From: Planctomycetota bacterium
Lineage (GTDB): Bacteria > Planctomycetota > Planctomycetia > Pirellulales > Pirellulaceae
Length of the DNA: 64,000 bases
NCBI GenBank assembly: GCA_016872725.1
Contig: VGZC01000005.1
Location: 62,001 to 126,000, forward strand
Direction: 5' to 3'
Shown in pieces: positions 34,081 through 44,528 of the stretch. The first letter of the stretch is position 1. Every line of letters starts with the position of its first letter. Position numbers and translations under genes: made by a program. The notes beneath the pieces were generated by a model that saw nothing but the letters and a program-made list of their open reading frames with translations, had not been told where the DNA came from and made no database searches.

Positions 34081-34110
34081 CGCCGCGTCCGAAGTGGTCG
34101 GATCGCGGCG
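34081..34110 (+). promoter_or_regulatory. Hairpin downstream of the riboswitch, possible expression platform
   Basis: CGCCGCG-TCCGA and TCGGA-T-CGCGGCG form a 12-base-pair stem with a five-base loop and one bulge, 13 bases after the aptamer. No U run follows, so termination would need another factor. It is the only strong structure between aptamer and pilin start in this immediate region. Confidence 0.5.
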
Positions 34111-34283
34111 CATGGAGACACGACCGAGACGAGGGCGAGGTGTTTTGGAAAGGAGCTTCCGCCGTTGAGGCGGGCGCATCGCGGATGCGCGAAGGGAGCT
34201 CGCCGCCTGTCGTGGTGTTTCGTTGTTTCATGTTGGGATCCTGGCCGAGACCGGCCCGGTGATGTCGCACCTTGGAGGAAGCT

Positions 34284-34472
34284 ATGAAGAGTCTCGTGAA
34301 CAAAGTGCAGCGATTCCTGATTTCGGAAGACGGCCCCACCGCGGTGGAATACGCCGTCATGTTGGCGCTGATCGTCATCGTGTGCCTCGCGGCCATCCAG
34401 GCGATCGGAACGAACACCAGGACGGTCTTCAACAATGTCGCCACGCAGATCAGCAGCACGTCGGGCAGTTAA
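34284..34472 (+). CDS. flp: Flp-type pilin (Tad pilus major subunit)
   Basis: A 62-residue prepilin. The leader ends in EDG and cleavage before PTAVEYAVM gives Glu5 and Tyr6, the hallmark of Flp pilins, followed by a hydrophobic helix (MLALIVIVCLAAIQAIG). TTGGAGGAAGC just before ATG 34284 is a strong ribosome-binding site. A perfect terminator follows within 40 bases, so pilin is made mainly from its own short transcript while some readthrough reaches the assembly genes. The cyclic-di-GMP riboswitch lies in its leader. Confidence 0.95.
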   Translation: MKSLVNKVQRFLISEDGPTAVEYAVMLALIVIVCLAAIQAIGTNTRTVFNNVATQISSTSGS

Positions 34473-34503
34473 CGGCGACGCCCGATCGAACCGACTTCAC
34501 GCG

Positions 34504-34541
34504 CCCCCGCGATGCGGCCGCCGCATCGCGGGGGTTTCTCT
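34504..34541 (+). terminator. Rho-independent terminator after the pilin gene
   Basis: A perfect 14-base-pair stem (CCCCCGCGATGCGG / CCGCATCGCGGGGG) with loop CCG, followed by TTTCTCT. It separates the pilin from the assembly genes and explains how the subunit can be made in excess. Confidence 0.9.
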
Positions 34542-34653
34542 GTTGACGTCGGCCGCGGCGCGCGAGCCGACGCGGATCGCGCGGAAACGGACGGCGGATC
34601 GCCCCGCTCGCGTCGAAAACGCATCCCATACTTGGGAATGGAGGACCGCGACC

Positions 34654-34764
34654 ATGATCAGCCTTGTTCCAGCCGATTGTCCGGCGATCGCCGCCCAAGC
34701 GGCGTGCTACGTTTGCATGGCGGTGATGGCCGTCGTGAGTTGGTTTGTCACGCTGCGCGCGTAG
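34654..34764 (+). CDS. 36-residue membrane peptide in the Tad locus
   Basis: ATG 34654 follows GGAGG with eight bases between. The peptide MISLVPADCPAIAAQAACYV continues into a hydrophobic stretch ending WFVTLRA, so one membrane helix is likely; three cysteines are present. It lies between the pilin terminator and the prepilin peptidase gene. It does not look like a pilin (no Gly-Glu5 leader). No known family was recognised; a small accessory subunit is a guess from position. Confidence 0.5.
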   Translation: MISLVPADCPAIAAQAACYVCMAVMAVVSWFVTLRA

Positions 34765-34873
34765 CGCGGCGGCTCGTGCCCGCGACGAGGGCGCGGGATT
34801 TCCATTCGGCGGGCGGACAATCCGCCGACGATTCCGCGGACGAATCGCGCCGCGTGTGGAGACATCTTCAGCC

Positions 34874-35473
34874 ATGGACTATTTCGCGACACTCGGCACG
34901 GGCATCGTCGAACACTGGCCCGTCTGGTTGGTTACCTTCACGCTGATCCTCGCCGCCGTCATCGACGGCGCGCGGCTCCGCGTTCCCAATTGGATCACCT
35001 TCCCACTCATTCTGTCCGGCTGGGCGTGCGGCGGTCTTTGGTTCGGCTGGGCGGGGCTGGGCGCGAGCTTCGCCGCGTCGGTCGTCGGCCTGCTCCTGCT
35101 GCTCCCCGCCTACGCGATCGGCGGAATGGGAGCGGGCGACGTCAAGCTGCTCGCCGGCGTCGGCGCCTGGATGGTCTTGATGCTGGAAGCATGCGATCTG
35201 TCCGTCAGCCCGACCTCGGCCATGTTCGTCTCGTTCGGCATCTCCGCCGTCGTCGGCGCTGTGATCGCGATCGCCATGACACTCTGGCGCCGCGCGTTCG
35301 CGAAGCACGCCAACCAGTTCTGGATGATCCTGGGCGAGATCCTCACGATCCGAAACCCGACCCAACTCGCGGAGATCGCGGCCGACCGCAAACCCAGCAT
35401 GTTGCTCCTTCCCTATGGAATCCCGATCGCGATCGGAACGATCGCCTACTTCTGTTGGATGGGGATGCTTCTA
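34874..35473 (+). CDS. tadV: Type IV prepilin peptidase (TadV/CpaA)
   Basis: Cleaves and matures Flp and TadE-type prepilins. About 200 residues with several membrane segments. The two catalytic aspartates are in IDGARLRVPNW and GMGAGDVKLLAG, the GxGD motif of A24 peptidases. The N-terminal methylase half of larger peptidases is absent, as in TadV. ATG 34874 is chosen by family length; the ribosome-binding site is weak. The stop codon (34474 frame end at 35476) overlaps the next ATG as ATGA, so the coding region effectively extends to 35476. Confidence 0.92.
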
Positions 35474-36003
35474 TGAACGTCGCCCGAATGACCCTGGGGA
35501 GAATAGGCAATCCGGCGCGGTGGGTGGGGTTACGACGGTCGCGCGCGACTCTCACGACACCGCGAACGGGGATGAACGGCCGGACGGCCGCGATCCGAAA
35601 TAGACGATTGGGCGCGTCGGCGGTCGAATTCGCCGTCGTTGCGCCGGTCTTCTTCCTGCTGATTTTCGGAATGATCGAATACGGGCGGCTGGTCATGGTA
35701 CAGCAGGTGCTCACAAACGCGACGCGCGAAGGCGCCCGCCGGGCCGTCCTGCAGGACGCGACGTCCAACGCCGTGACCACGACCATCCGCGACTATCTGA
35801 CGAACGCGTCGATCAACGGAAACAATCCGCATCTGGCCATCACGGTCAGTCCCGCGCCGGAATCGGCCCAGCCGACCGACGAAAGCATCACGGTCACCCT
35901 GACGCTGCCGTTCGCGGACATCAGTTGGTTGCCGTCGCCTATGTTCCTCGGCACGACGACATTGACGGCTCGTTCGGTGATGAGGCGTGAGACCTTTGAG
36001 TGA
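35473..36003 (+). CDS. tadE: TadE-like pseudopilin
   Basis: A 176-residue minor pilin-like protein. RRLGASAVEFAVVAPVFFLLIFGMIEYGRL (from about residue 45) is the TadE signature; processing before ASAVE would place Glu at position 5 as in pilins. The ATG overlaps the prepilin peptidase stop (ATGA). An internal ATG at 35572 is an alternative start and would remove 33 residues ahead of the motif. The stop overlaps a GTG that could start cpaB. Confidence 0.88.
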   Translation: MNVARMTLGRIGNPARWVGLRRSRATLTTPRTGMNGRTAAIRNRRLGASAVEFAVVAPVFFLLIFGMIEYGRLVMVQQVLTNATREGARRAVLQDATSNAVTTTIRDYLTNASINGNNPHLAITVSPAPESAQPTDESITVTLTLPFADISWLPSPMFLGTTTLTARSVMRRETFE

Positions 36004-36026
36004 TCGGTGACGCGAGGGCACGGGCG

Positions 36027-37127
36027 ATGCGAGTCAAGTCGATGGTTCTGGTCACGATCGCCATGGTCTGCGGACTCTTGGCGACGATCGGCATCAGCCA
36101 GGTGATCGACCGTCAGAACAGGAACCAGGTCGCGACGGAGATGGTCAAGATCTTCGTCGCGGCGGCCGACGTCGACATCGGCGCCGCGCTCAACGCCCAG
36201 AACGTGAAGCTCGAGGAATGGCCGAAGGACCGCATCCCCGAAGGCGCGGTCACGAAACTCGAAGATCTCGAGAACCGGTTCGCCCGCCAGCGGCTCTTTC
36301 CCGGCGAACCGATCCTCACGATCAAGTTGATGGACTCGAACGCCGACACGACACTGACGATTCCCGAGGGATATCGGGCGGCGAGCATCAAGGTGTCGGG
36401 CGAGGTCGTCGTCGGAAACCTCGTCAAACCGGGGGATCGGGTCGATGTGATCGTCTTCCTGAGACGCGGAAGCGACGTGCCGTTCACGGGTACGCGGACG
36501 ATCCTGCGCGACGTGCGCGTGTGGGCGGTCAATGCGAAGACCGAACGATCGGTCGACGATCAAGGTCAGCCGACGATGGCCCAGACGGTCTCGCTGCTCG
36601 TGACACCCAAGCAGGTGGAACTGCTGACGCTCGCCTCGGAGCTCGGCCAGTTGCGTCTTTCGCTCCGACGCCCCAACGATCTGAAGGAAACGACCGACGA
36701 GGGCACCGACGTCGATTCGTTCCTCGCCGAAGGCGCGCAACCCCGCCACCTGAACCACCCTTCGGCGTCGCCGCAGTCCGACGCCAAGCCGTCGAGCCAC
36801 CTTTTCGACCTTCTCGAACAGATGAAGAAGGGACCGAGCACGGCTGAGGCGCCCGTTTCGATCCTCGATCCGGCGGCATCCGCGCCGAAAGTCGAAGTCA
36901 ATCCGGTGCGATTCTCGATGTTCGTCCATTCGCCGCAGGGCCTCGTGCGGTACGACTGGATGGATGAGGAGGACGTTCCGCAGATGGTGTCGCTGATCGC
37001 GAATCCGGCCTCCGCGCCGGCCGCGTTCGGGCCCCCGCCCGCGTCCGGTTCGGCTCCCCCGTCGGGAGGGACCGGCGTGAAGTCCGATCTTGACGACAAG
37101 GCGGGAACGAAGATCAACGTTCCGTAG
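36027..37127 (+). CDS. cpaB: Flp pilus assembly protein CpaB/RcpC
   Basis: Periplasmic part of the Tad secretion machine. After a membrane segment (residues 6-24) comes a SAF domain (IFVAAADVDIGAALNAQNVKLEEWP), then IPEGYRAASIKVSGEVVVGNLVKPGDRVDVIVFL, the RcpC/CpaB domain. The C-terminal part from about residue 215 is Pro/Ser-rich and of low conservation. ATG 36027 has GAGG nine bases upstream; GTG 36000, overlapping the TadE stop, is an alternative. Length 366 is somewhat above the usual 250-300. Confidence 0.92.
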   Translation: MRVKSMVLVTIAMVCGLLATIGISQVIDRQNRNQVATEMVKIFVAAADVDIGAALNAQNVKLEEWPKDRIPEGAVTKLEDLENRFARQRLFPGEPILTIKLMDSNADTTLTIPEGYRAASIKVSGEVVVGNLVKPGDRVDVIVFLRRGSDVPFTGTRTILRDVRVWAVNAKTERSVDDQGQPTMAQTVSLLVTPKQVELLTLASELGQLRLSLRRPNDLKETTDEGTDVDSFLAEGAQPRHLNHPSASPQSDAKPSSHLFDLLEQMKKGPSTAEAPVSILDPAASAPKVEVNPVRFSMFVHSPQGLVRYDWMDEEDVPQMVSLIANPASAPAAFGPPPASGSAPPSGGTGVKSDLDDKAGTKINVP

Positions 37128-37214
37128 CGGTCGGGCCGATGATACCAAGAACGGGGGCCGCTCCCGTCCAGGATTGCGGCGCGCCGAGAAGTCGCTCGGT
37201 TTGAGGAACCACGG

Positions 37215-38783
37215 ATGGCAACCGGAAAGACAGGGGCCAGGGTTGGCCCGGGATCGATCGGCCTGATTGCGGTCGCCCTGTTGGCGACGGCCGTGCGGGC
37301 GGCGCCCGCGCAGGACGCCGCGCTGGGTTCCGCGTCCCCGCGGTTCCGCGTGCGCGAGGCGAACCAGCGGCTCGAGATGATCGTGAACACGAGCCGCATC
37401 CTTGAAATGGAATTCAAGGTCCCCCGGATGCTCGTGAACAACCCGGAGGTGCTCCAGGCGACGCCCTTGTCTCCGAACGAGGTCCAGATTTCGGCGCTCA
37501 AACCGGGCGTCACGAATCTGAATCTCTGGGACGAGCAGAAACGGGTGCACTCGCTCGACGTGCTCGTGATCGGCGACGCGCGCGAACTCGACGCGCTGCT
37601 CGAATCCCAATTCCCCGACGCGTCGCTCAAGGTGACGCCCCTCTCGACCAATGTCGTGATCTCGGGATTCGCGCCGAGCGCGGACATGGTCAGCCGCATC
37701 ATCCAGATGGCGGAGGACTACTACCCCGAGGTGATCAACAACATCACGGTCGGCGGCGCTCAAATGGTGCTCCTCCAGGTGAAAGTGTACGAAGTCTCGC
37801 GGACGAAACTGCGGCGGGCCGGTTTCGATTGGAGCCACTTCAACGGCAACGACGGGATCGTGCAGAACGCGGCGGGAGTCGTCCAGACCTACAGCCTCGC
37901 GGGCGGCATCAACCCGACGACGGGTCCGAACATCGCGGTCAACGTCATGGACGGCGCCGAGTCGTTCTTCGGGTTCATGGAAGCCTTGCGGCAATACAAC
38001 TTGGTCAAGGTGCTCGCCGAACCGAACTTGGCCGCGGTGAGCGGCCGTTCCGCCCGGTTCACGTCGGGAGGCGAGTTCCCGATCCTGATTCCCCAGTCGC
38101 TTGGCACGATCTCGGTCGAGTTCCGCGAGTTTGGTACGCGGCTCGACTTCGTGCCGCTTGTGCTCGGAAACGGCTACCTGCGGCTCGAAGTGCGTCCCGA
38201 GGTGAGCGAGATCGATCCGGCGCGGTCGGTCGTGATCCAGAACGTCACGGTGCCCGGTCTGCGGACGCGATCGGTCGACACGGCCGTCGAAATGCGCTGC
38301 GGCCAAACGCTCGCCATCGCCGGCCTATTGCAGAGCCGCGTCGAGGCGCAGAACAAGGGGATCCCGTTGCTCGCCGATTTGCCTTGGATCGGCTCGGCGT
38401 TCCGACGCGTCGAGGAATCGCAGAACGACATCGAACTCCTGATAATGGTGACCCCCGAGTTCGTCGACGCGGTCGACCCGCACGAAATCCCCTCCTGTTT
38501 CCCCGGCCAATTGACCGTATCGCCGACGGATGTCGAGCTTTTCGCGAAGGGGTATCTCGAGGTGCCGCGGTGCGCGGAAAACGAGTGCCGGTCCGTCTCG
38601 GCGTCGGACGCCGAGCCTCTCGCGGCGCCGACGCCGGCGGGCGTGCCCGCGGAGTCGCCCGGTCTTGCGGGTTCCTCGCGTCGAACGGAACGAGGGGGCG
38701 CGCGTCCGGATGGTGGACGTATGACGATTGAGGACGGCCGGCCCAGGCTGATTGGTCCGGTCGGATATCAGCCTCTGAAATAG
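37215..38783 (+). CDS. cpaC: Tad pilus secretin CpaC/RcpA
   Basis: Outer-membrane channel of the Tad pilus. The 522-residue protein has a signal peptide ending near APAQD (residue 35), an N-terminal pilus-assembly domain (LEMIVNTSRILEMEFKVPRMLV), a BON-like unit (VTPLSTNVVISGFAPS) and the secretin domain with the conserved C-terminal block GIPLLADLPWIGSAFR. The last 90 residues are Pro/Ala-rich. GAGG lies eight bases before ATG 37215. It follows cpaB by 87 bases. Confidence 0.95.
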   Translation: MATGKTGARVGPGSIGLIAVALLATAVRAAPAQDAALGSASPRFRVREANQRLEMIVNTSRILEMEFKVPRMLVNNPEVLQATPLSPNEVQISALKPGVTNLNLWDEQKRVHSLDVLVIGDARELDALLESQFPDASLKVTPLSTNVVISGFAPSADMVSRIIQMAEDYYPEVINNITVGGAQMVLLQVKVYEVSRTKLRRAGFDWSHFNGNDGIVQNAAGVVQTYSLAGGINPTTGPNIAVNVMDGAESFFGFMEALRQYNLVKVLAEPNLAAVSGRSARFTSGGEFPILIPQSLGTISVEFREFGTRLDFVPLVLGNGYLRLEVRPEVSEIDPARSVVIQNVTVPGLRTRSVDTAVEMRCGQTLAIAGLLQSRVEAQNKGIPLLADLPWIGSAFRRVEESQNDIELLIMVTPEFVDAVDPHEIPSCFPGQLTVSPTDVELFAKGYLEVPRCAENECRSVSASDAEPLAAPTPAGVPAESPGLAGSSRRTERGGARPDGGRMTIEDGRPRLIGPVGYQPLK

Positions 38784-38883
38784 CCGATGCGCATCCATGT
38801 CGTATGCTTGATCATGCCGGGACACGCGCCGCCGGCCCGGGCTGTGCACGCTTCCTCGGACCGCAACGGACCGCGCCGACGCC

Positions 38884-40128
38884 ATGAGCAACGTACTTCG
38901 ACTGGCCATCGTTGACCCGCACGACGCGTCGCGCGAAACGCTCAAGAACCTCCTCTTGGGCATGGACATGATCTGGCTCGAGGCCGAGTGTTCGCGGTAC
39001 GAATTTTTCGCGGACGTGGTCGGGCAGACGCACCCGGACATCGGCGTGGTGAACGTCGACGCCGACCACGACAAGTCGCTTTCCCTGATCAGCCGTCTGC
39101 GCGAGGCGTCGCCCGATTGCGCGATCCTCGTCATCAGCAGCGCGGGTGACGGCCAGTTGATCCTGAAGGCCATGCGCGCGGGGGCGAAGGAGTTCCTGAC
39201 GCAGCCGATCAAGGGCGAGGATCTGGCCGCCGCGCTCGAACGGTTGGGGAGCCAGCGTTTCGGCGGCGACGGACGCGCGCGGGGCAGCACGGTGATCGCG
39301 CTCGCCGGAGTGACCGGCGGGGTGGGAACGACGAGCCTCGCGGTCAATCTCGGCTGCGCGTTGGCGGCCGACCCCAAGAACAGCGTCGCGCTCCTCGACC
39401 TCGACCTCGCGCTCGGCGACGCCGACGTCTTCCTCGACACGATCCCCGACTACACGTTGATCGACGTCGCGCAGAACATCTCGCGGCTCGATTTCACGCT
39501 GCTCAAGCGGTCGCTGACCAAACACGCGTCGGGGCTCTATTTGCTCCCGAGGCCCGTGCAGCTCCAAGACGCCCGCGCGATCGACTCGGAGAGCCTTCGG
39601 CGCGTCATCGGCCTTCTCAAGGCGACGTTCTCGCACCTGATCGTCGATACGTCGAAGGCGTTCAGCGAGACCGACATGGTCGCGCTCGAAGCCGCCAAGC
39701 ACATTCTGCTCGTCACCCAGCTCGACCTCCCCTGCCTCCGCAACGTCGTTCGACTCATGATGTCGTTCGAAGCCTACGAAGGGCTCAAGGAGCGGGTCAA
39801 GGTGATCGTGAATCGAGCCGGTCTCGGCAGCGGCCAGATCAGCCTCAAGAAGGCTCAGGAGACGTTCGGCCAGGAAATCTATTGGCAGGTTCCCAACGAC
39901 TATCGCACGATGGTCGACGTGCGCAACAACGGCGTGCCGCTCACCGAATACGCGCCGCGCGCCGCGATCACCCAGTCGATTCTCGCGCTCGCCCTCGCCA
40001 TCACGGACGCTCCGCCGAAGGAAGAGGCGGACGAGCCGGACGACGCGGCGGCGGCGAGCGGAAAGTGGCGCGGATTCTGGGCCCGGCGGGGCCGCGCGCC
40101 GAAAGCCAAGACGGGCGACGAGCCCTAG
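38884..40128 (+). CDS. cpaE: Tad pilus localisation ATPase CpaE/TadZ
   Basis: A 414-residue protein that in other bacteria places the Tad machine at the pole. Residues 1-120 form a receiver-like domain without a clear phospho-acceptor Asp. From about residue 135 comes a MinD/ParA-type ATPase with the deviant Walker A GVTGGVGTTS and LLDLDLALGDAD, and further on LIVDTSKAFSETD. The C-terminus is charged. No strong ribosome-binding site precedes ATG 38884. It lies 100 bases after the secretin gene. Confidence 0.93.
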   Translation: MSNVLRLAIVDPHDASRETLKNLLLGMDMIWLEAECSRYEFFADVVGQTHPDIGVVNVDADHDKSLSLISRLREASPDCAILVISSAGDGQLILKAMRAGAKEFLTQPIKGEDLAAALERLGSQRFGGDGRARGSTVIALAGVTGGVGTTSLAVNLGCALAADPKNSVALLDLDLALGDADVFLDTIPDYTLIDVAQNISRLDFTLLKRSLTKHASGLYLLPRPVQLQDARAIDSESLRRVIGLLKATFSHLIVDTSKAFSETDMVALEAAKHILLVTQLDLPCLRNVVRLMMSFEAYEGLKERVKVIVNRAGLGSGQISLKKAQETFGQEIYWQVPNDYRTMVDVRNNGVPLTEYAPRAAITQSILALALAITDAPPKEEADEPDDAAAASGKWRGFWARRGRAPKAKTGDEP

Positions 40129-40268
40129 GGCGTTCGCCCGATCGGGCGCGATTCGGGACCCGGCCGGATTCCGGTCCGGCGCGCGAAGCGGCGTGAGCTA
40201 TGTTTGGGTGTGGCGCCGCGCGTTTTGTCGGCGGCGCGAGCCCCTTACCGCTTCGATCGGGGTGTCCG

Positions 40269-41606
<1,338 letters not shown>

Positions 41607-41654
41607 CCGCGCGTCCTGCGTGTTCCCCGGAGAGACTGACGGAGATCGGCGACC

Positions 41655-42614
41655 ATGCCCATCCACCTGATCCTCATCGCGACATTCGTGGGAGTCGCCG
41701 CGCTGGTCGCGGGCGCGTTCCTGCTCTTCTCGCGCGAACCGCGCGATCGAGTCGAGGACCGACTCGACCTGCTCACGAACCATGCCACGGCCCGTCGGGG
41801 CGCCGCGGCGGCGGTGAGCGTTCTCGTGCAGCCGCTCGACGAACGCGCGGGTGCCGCCGAGGTGTTCGTATCGAGGTTCTTCAACATCCGGCGGTTGATC
41901 GACCAATCGGGGTTGTCGATGAGCGTTCCGCAACTCCTGCTCTTCATGGCGATCGCGGCGGGGGCGGCGGGAGCCATCACGGCCCTATGCCACCGCTGGG
42001 TCTTCGCGCCGCCCGCGGCGGCCGTCGCGGGCCTCCTGCCGATCGGATTCGTGCTGTTCAAGCGAAAGCGGCGCCTTGCGAAATTCGCGAGGCAATTGCC
42101 CGAAGCGCTCGAACTCATCTCGCGCGCGCTGCGCGCCGGACACAGCCTCGCCGCCGGAATCAGCCTGGTCGCCGACGAGATGCCCGCGCCGATCGCGACG
42201 GAATTCGGACGCTGCTACGAGGAACAGAACCTCGGGATCCCGCTCGACCGGGCCCTCGATCAAATGACCGATCGGGTGCCGAATCTCGACCTCCGATTCC
42301 TCGCGACGGCGATCATCCTCCAGCGCCAGACCGGCGGGGATCTCGCCGAAATCCTCGACAAGATCGGCTACCTCGTACGTGAACGATTCAAGATCTGGGG
42401 CGCCATTCAGGCCCTGACCGGCGAAGGCCGGCTGTCGGGAATCGTCTTGCTCGCCCTGCCGCCCGTCCTGTTCGCGGTCATGTATCGCCTGAACCCCGAC
42501 TATTGCAAGGTGCTCTTCAACGATCCGCTCGGCCAACGCATGCTGCTCGGCGCCATCGCCATGCAGCTCATGGGCGCCTACGTGATCCGAAAAATCATCC
42601 GCATCAAGGTGTGA
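41655..42614 (+). CDS. tadB: Tad pilus inner-membrane protein TadB
   Basis: Inner-membrane platform protein of the GspF family. The 319 residues contain an N-terminal membrane segment, two more around residues 95-140, the cytoplasmic T2SSF domain (LPEALELISRALRAGHSLAAGI and RFLATAIILQRQTGGDLAEILD) and two C-terminal helices. GGAG lies about ten bases before ATG 41655. It is followed directly by tadC. Confidence 0.95.
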   Translation: MPIHLILIATFVGVAALVAGAFLLFSREPRDRVEDRLDLLTNHATARRGAAAAVSVLVQPLDERAGAAEVFVSRFFNIRRLIDQSGLSMSVPQLLLFMAIAAGAAGAITALCHRWVFAPPAAAVAGLLPIGFVLFKRKRRLAKFARQLPEALELISRALRAGHSLAAGISLVADEMPAPIATEFGRCYEEQNLGIPLDRALDQMTDRVPNLDLRFLATAIILQRQTGGDLAEILDKIGYLVRERFKIWGAIQALTGEGRLSGIVLLALPPVLFAVMYRLNPDYCKVLFNDPLGQRMLLGAIAMQLMGAYVIRKIIRIKV

Positions 42615-42622
42615 GGACATCC

Positions 42623-43612
42623 ATGTCCGCGAGCTTGTCGCCGGCTCTCGTCGCCGCATTCGATCCGCTCTCGCTCACGCCGTTCGCCGTGTTCCTCGCG
42701 GTCGGTGCGATCGCGTGGCTCGTGCTTGACGTCGTGACGCGCGAGAAACCCCGCGCGGAACAGAGGCTTGACGAGTTCAGCGGCCCGGCGCGGCGTCGCG
42801 GCCAGGAAGCCGGCCGTACGGGCGACACCATGACGCGCGTGCTCGAAAAGGCGACACCCGCGCTCGCCAAGCCGCTCCAATCCAAGAACGTCGCGGAGGC
42901 GACCAAACTGCGCAATCGACTCACGCAGGCGGGGTTCCGCGGCGAGTCGGCGACGACCATGTTCCTCGGCCTCAAGTTCGCCGGACTGCTCGCCGGCCTT
43001 GCCGCCGGCGGAGGTATTGCCCTCCTGACGACGGGTTTCCACCAATCCTCGATCTATACGTGCATGGTCGCGGCGGGCCTCCTTTTCTACCTGCCCGACC
43101 TCGCGATCCTCTTCCTCGGACGCAAACGCAAGGACGCGATCTTCCTGGGTCTTCCCGACGCACTCGATCTGCTCGTCGTCTGCGTCGAAGCCGGACTCGG
43201 ACTCGATCAGGCCCTGCGAAAAGTCTCCGAGGAAATGAAACGCACGTTTCCGGTCATCTGCGAGGAATTCGGCCTCAGCAACCTGCATCTCCAGATGGGA
43301 CGGCCTCGTACCGAAGTCCTTCAGGATCTCGGAAACCGGACGGGCGTCGACGACCTCCGCGCGCTCGCTTCGATCCTGATCCAGGCCGACAAGTTCGGGT
43401 CGAGCATCGCCCAGGCGCTGCGCGTCCAAAGCGATTCGATGCGAACGCGACGAAAGCAGATCGCCGAGGAAAAGGCGGCGAAAACGGCCGTCAAACTCAT
43501 CTTCCCGCTCGTGATCTTCATCTTCCCGGGCATCTTCGTCGTGCTCGTCGGACCGGCCGCCATCACCATGATGCGCGAGATGTTCCCGGCCATGGGCGCC
43601 AACGGCGGATGA
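42623..43612 (+). CDS. tadC: Tad pilus inner-membrane protein TadC
   Basis: Second GspF-type platform protein. The 329-residue sequence has the T2SSF domain (LPDALDLLVVCVEAGLGLDQALRKVSEEM and DDLRALASILIQADKFGSSIAQALR) with flanking membrane helices, and ends in GANGG. GAGGA precedes ATG 42623 by about six bases, only eight bases after the tadB stop, so the two are translated together. Confidence 0.95.
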   Translation: MSASLSPALVAAFDPLSLTPFAVFLAVGAIAWLVLDVVTREKPRAEQRLDEFSGPARRRGQEAGRTGDTMTRVLEKATPALAKPLQSKNVAEATKLRNRLTQAGFRGESATTMFLGLKFAGLLAGLAAGGGIALLTTGFHQSSIYTCMVAAGLLFYLPDLAILFLGRKRKDAIFLGLPDALDLLVVCVEAGLGLDQALRKVSEEMKRTFPVICEEFGLSNLHLQMGRPRTEVLQDLGNRTGVDDLRALASILIQADKFGSSIAQALRVQSDSMRTRRKQIAEEKAAKTAVKLIFPLVIFIFPGIFVVLVGPAAITMMREMFPAMGANGG

Positions 43613-43869
43613 GCGGTCCGCGCTCTCCGGGCGAGGGGAATCCAGGCGGTTTGCAGGAACCGGCGACGCGGCGCGGGACGGCGGGATCTGGGGCGAGCCT
43701 GACGGGCGGATCAGTTCCCGCGAAGGGGACCGTTCCGACGCGTCGATACCGAACGGGAGGAACGCCGCGCGATCTCCGTCGACCCACCCGTCGGAGCGGA
43801 CGCGGCGAATCGGAGCGGTCGGCGTTCCCGCGTCTTGACCCGCGTCCCGCCGCACGGAGGCGATGGCCC

Positions 43870-44430
43870 ATGAAACGTGTCGTAATCCTGTCGGTCCTTG
43901 CCCTCGTCCTGACGGCCGATTCGGCGACGGCCGGTTGGTCCGAATTCTGGCGGCAATTCCACGTCGACGCGCGGCGCGTCAACTGCTGGCCCGATCCGTT
44001 CCGGGGCGCCGACGACGCGGTGACGCGCAGCCCGTTCGAGACGCACATCGCGGCGGGATGGCGGCTTGAGAACACGCTCGTCGGTCCCTTGTTCGACGAG
44101 AACCACGAGCTTACGTACGCGGGAAAACTCAAGGTCCGACAGATCCTCACCCAAGTCCCGGCGCACCGCCGATCGCTGTACGTGCTCGAAGGTGATACGC
44201 CCGAAATCACGGAACGGCGAGTCGATTCGGTGCAGCGGGCCGTCGCCGCGGTCATTCCGGGCGCCCCGATGCCTCCCGTGATGGTAACGTCGATTGAACC
44301 CCGGTCCGGGACGGGGGACTACCTCAACCTCGTCACACGACGCTATCGGGACTCGATGCCCGCCCCCGTCCTTCCCACGTCGGATGGAGGCGGAAGTACG
44401 GGCGGCGGTTCGTCCGAGGGGTCGAACTGA
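43870..44430 (+). CDS. Small exported protein in the Tad locus
   Basis: A 186-residue protein with a signal peptide (KRVVILSVLALVLTADSATA, residues 2-21). The body contains HELTYAGKLKVRQILTQVPAHRRSLYVLEG, then a run resembling an OmpA-like or BON-like fold, and a Gly/Ser-rich tail. I recall similar proteins beside planctomycete Tad operons but know no function. GGAGG lies nine bases before ATG 43870. The frame is open further upstream to the tadC stop, but that part is arginine-rich and unlikely to be translated. Confidence 0.75.
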   Translation: MKRVVILSVLALVLTADSATAGWSEFWRQFHVDARRVNCWPDPFRGADDAVTRSPFETHIAAGWRLENTLVGPLFDENHELTYAGKLKVRQILTQVPAHRRSLYVLEGDTPEITERRVDSVQRAVAAVIPGAPMPPVMVTSIEPRSGTGDYLNLVTRRYRDSMPAPVLPTSDGGGSTGGGSSEGSN

Positions 44431-44528
44431 GATCGAGGAGGTTGCGAAGTTCACACGGACGAGGGACCAGGTCGGCGCGGCGCACGATGCGCGGCGGACA
44501 GGCGGCGGGCAGGCGGGGAGGAGAACGG

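Noticed and set aside
35793-38306. An 837-codon minus-strand frame opposite cpaB and the secretin
   Set aside because: Antisense to clear Tad genes; compositional shadow.
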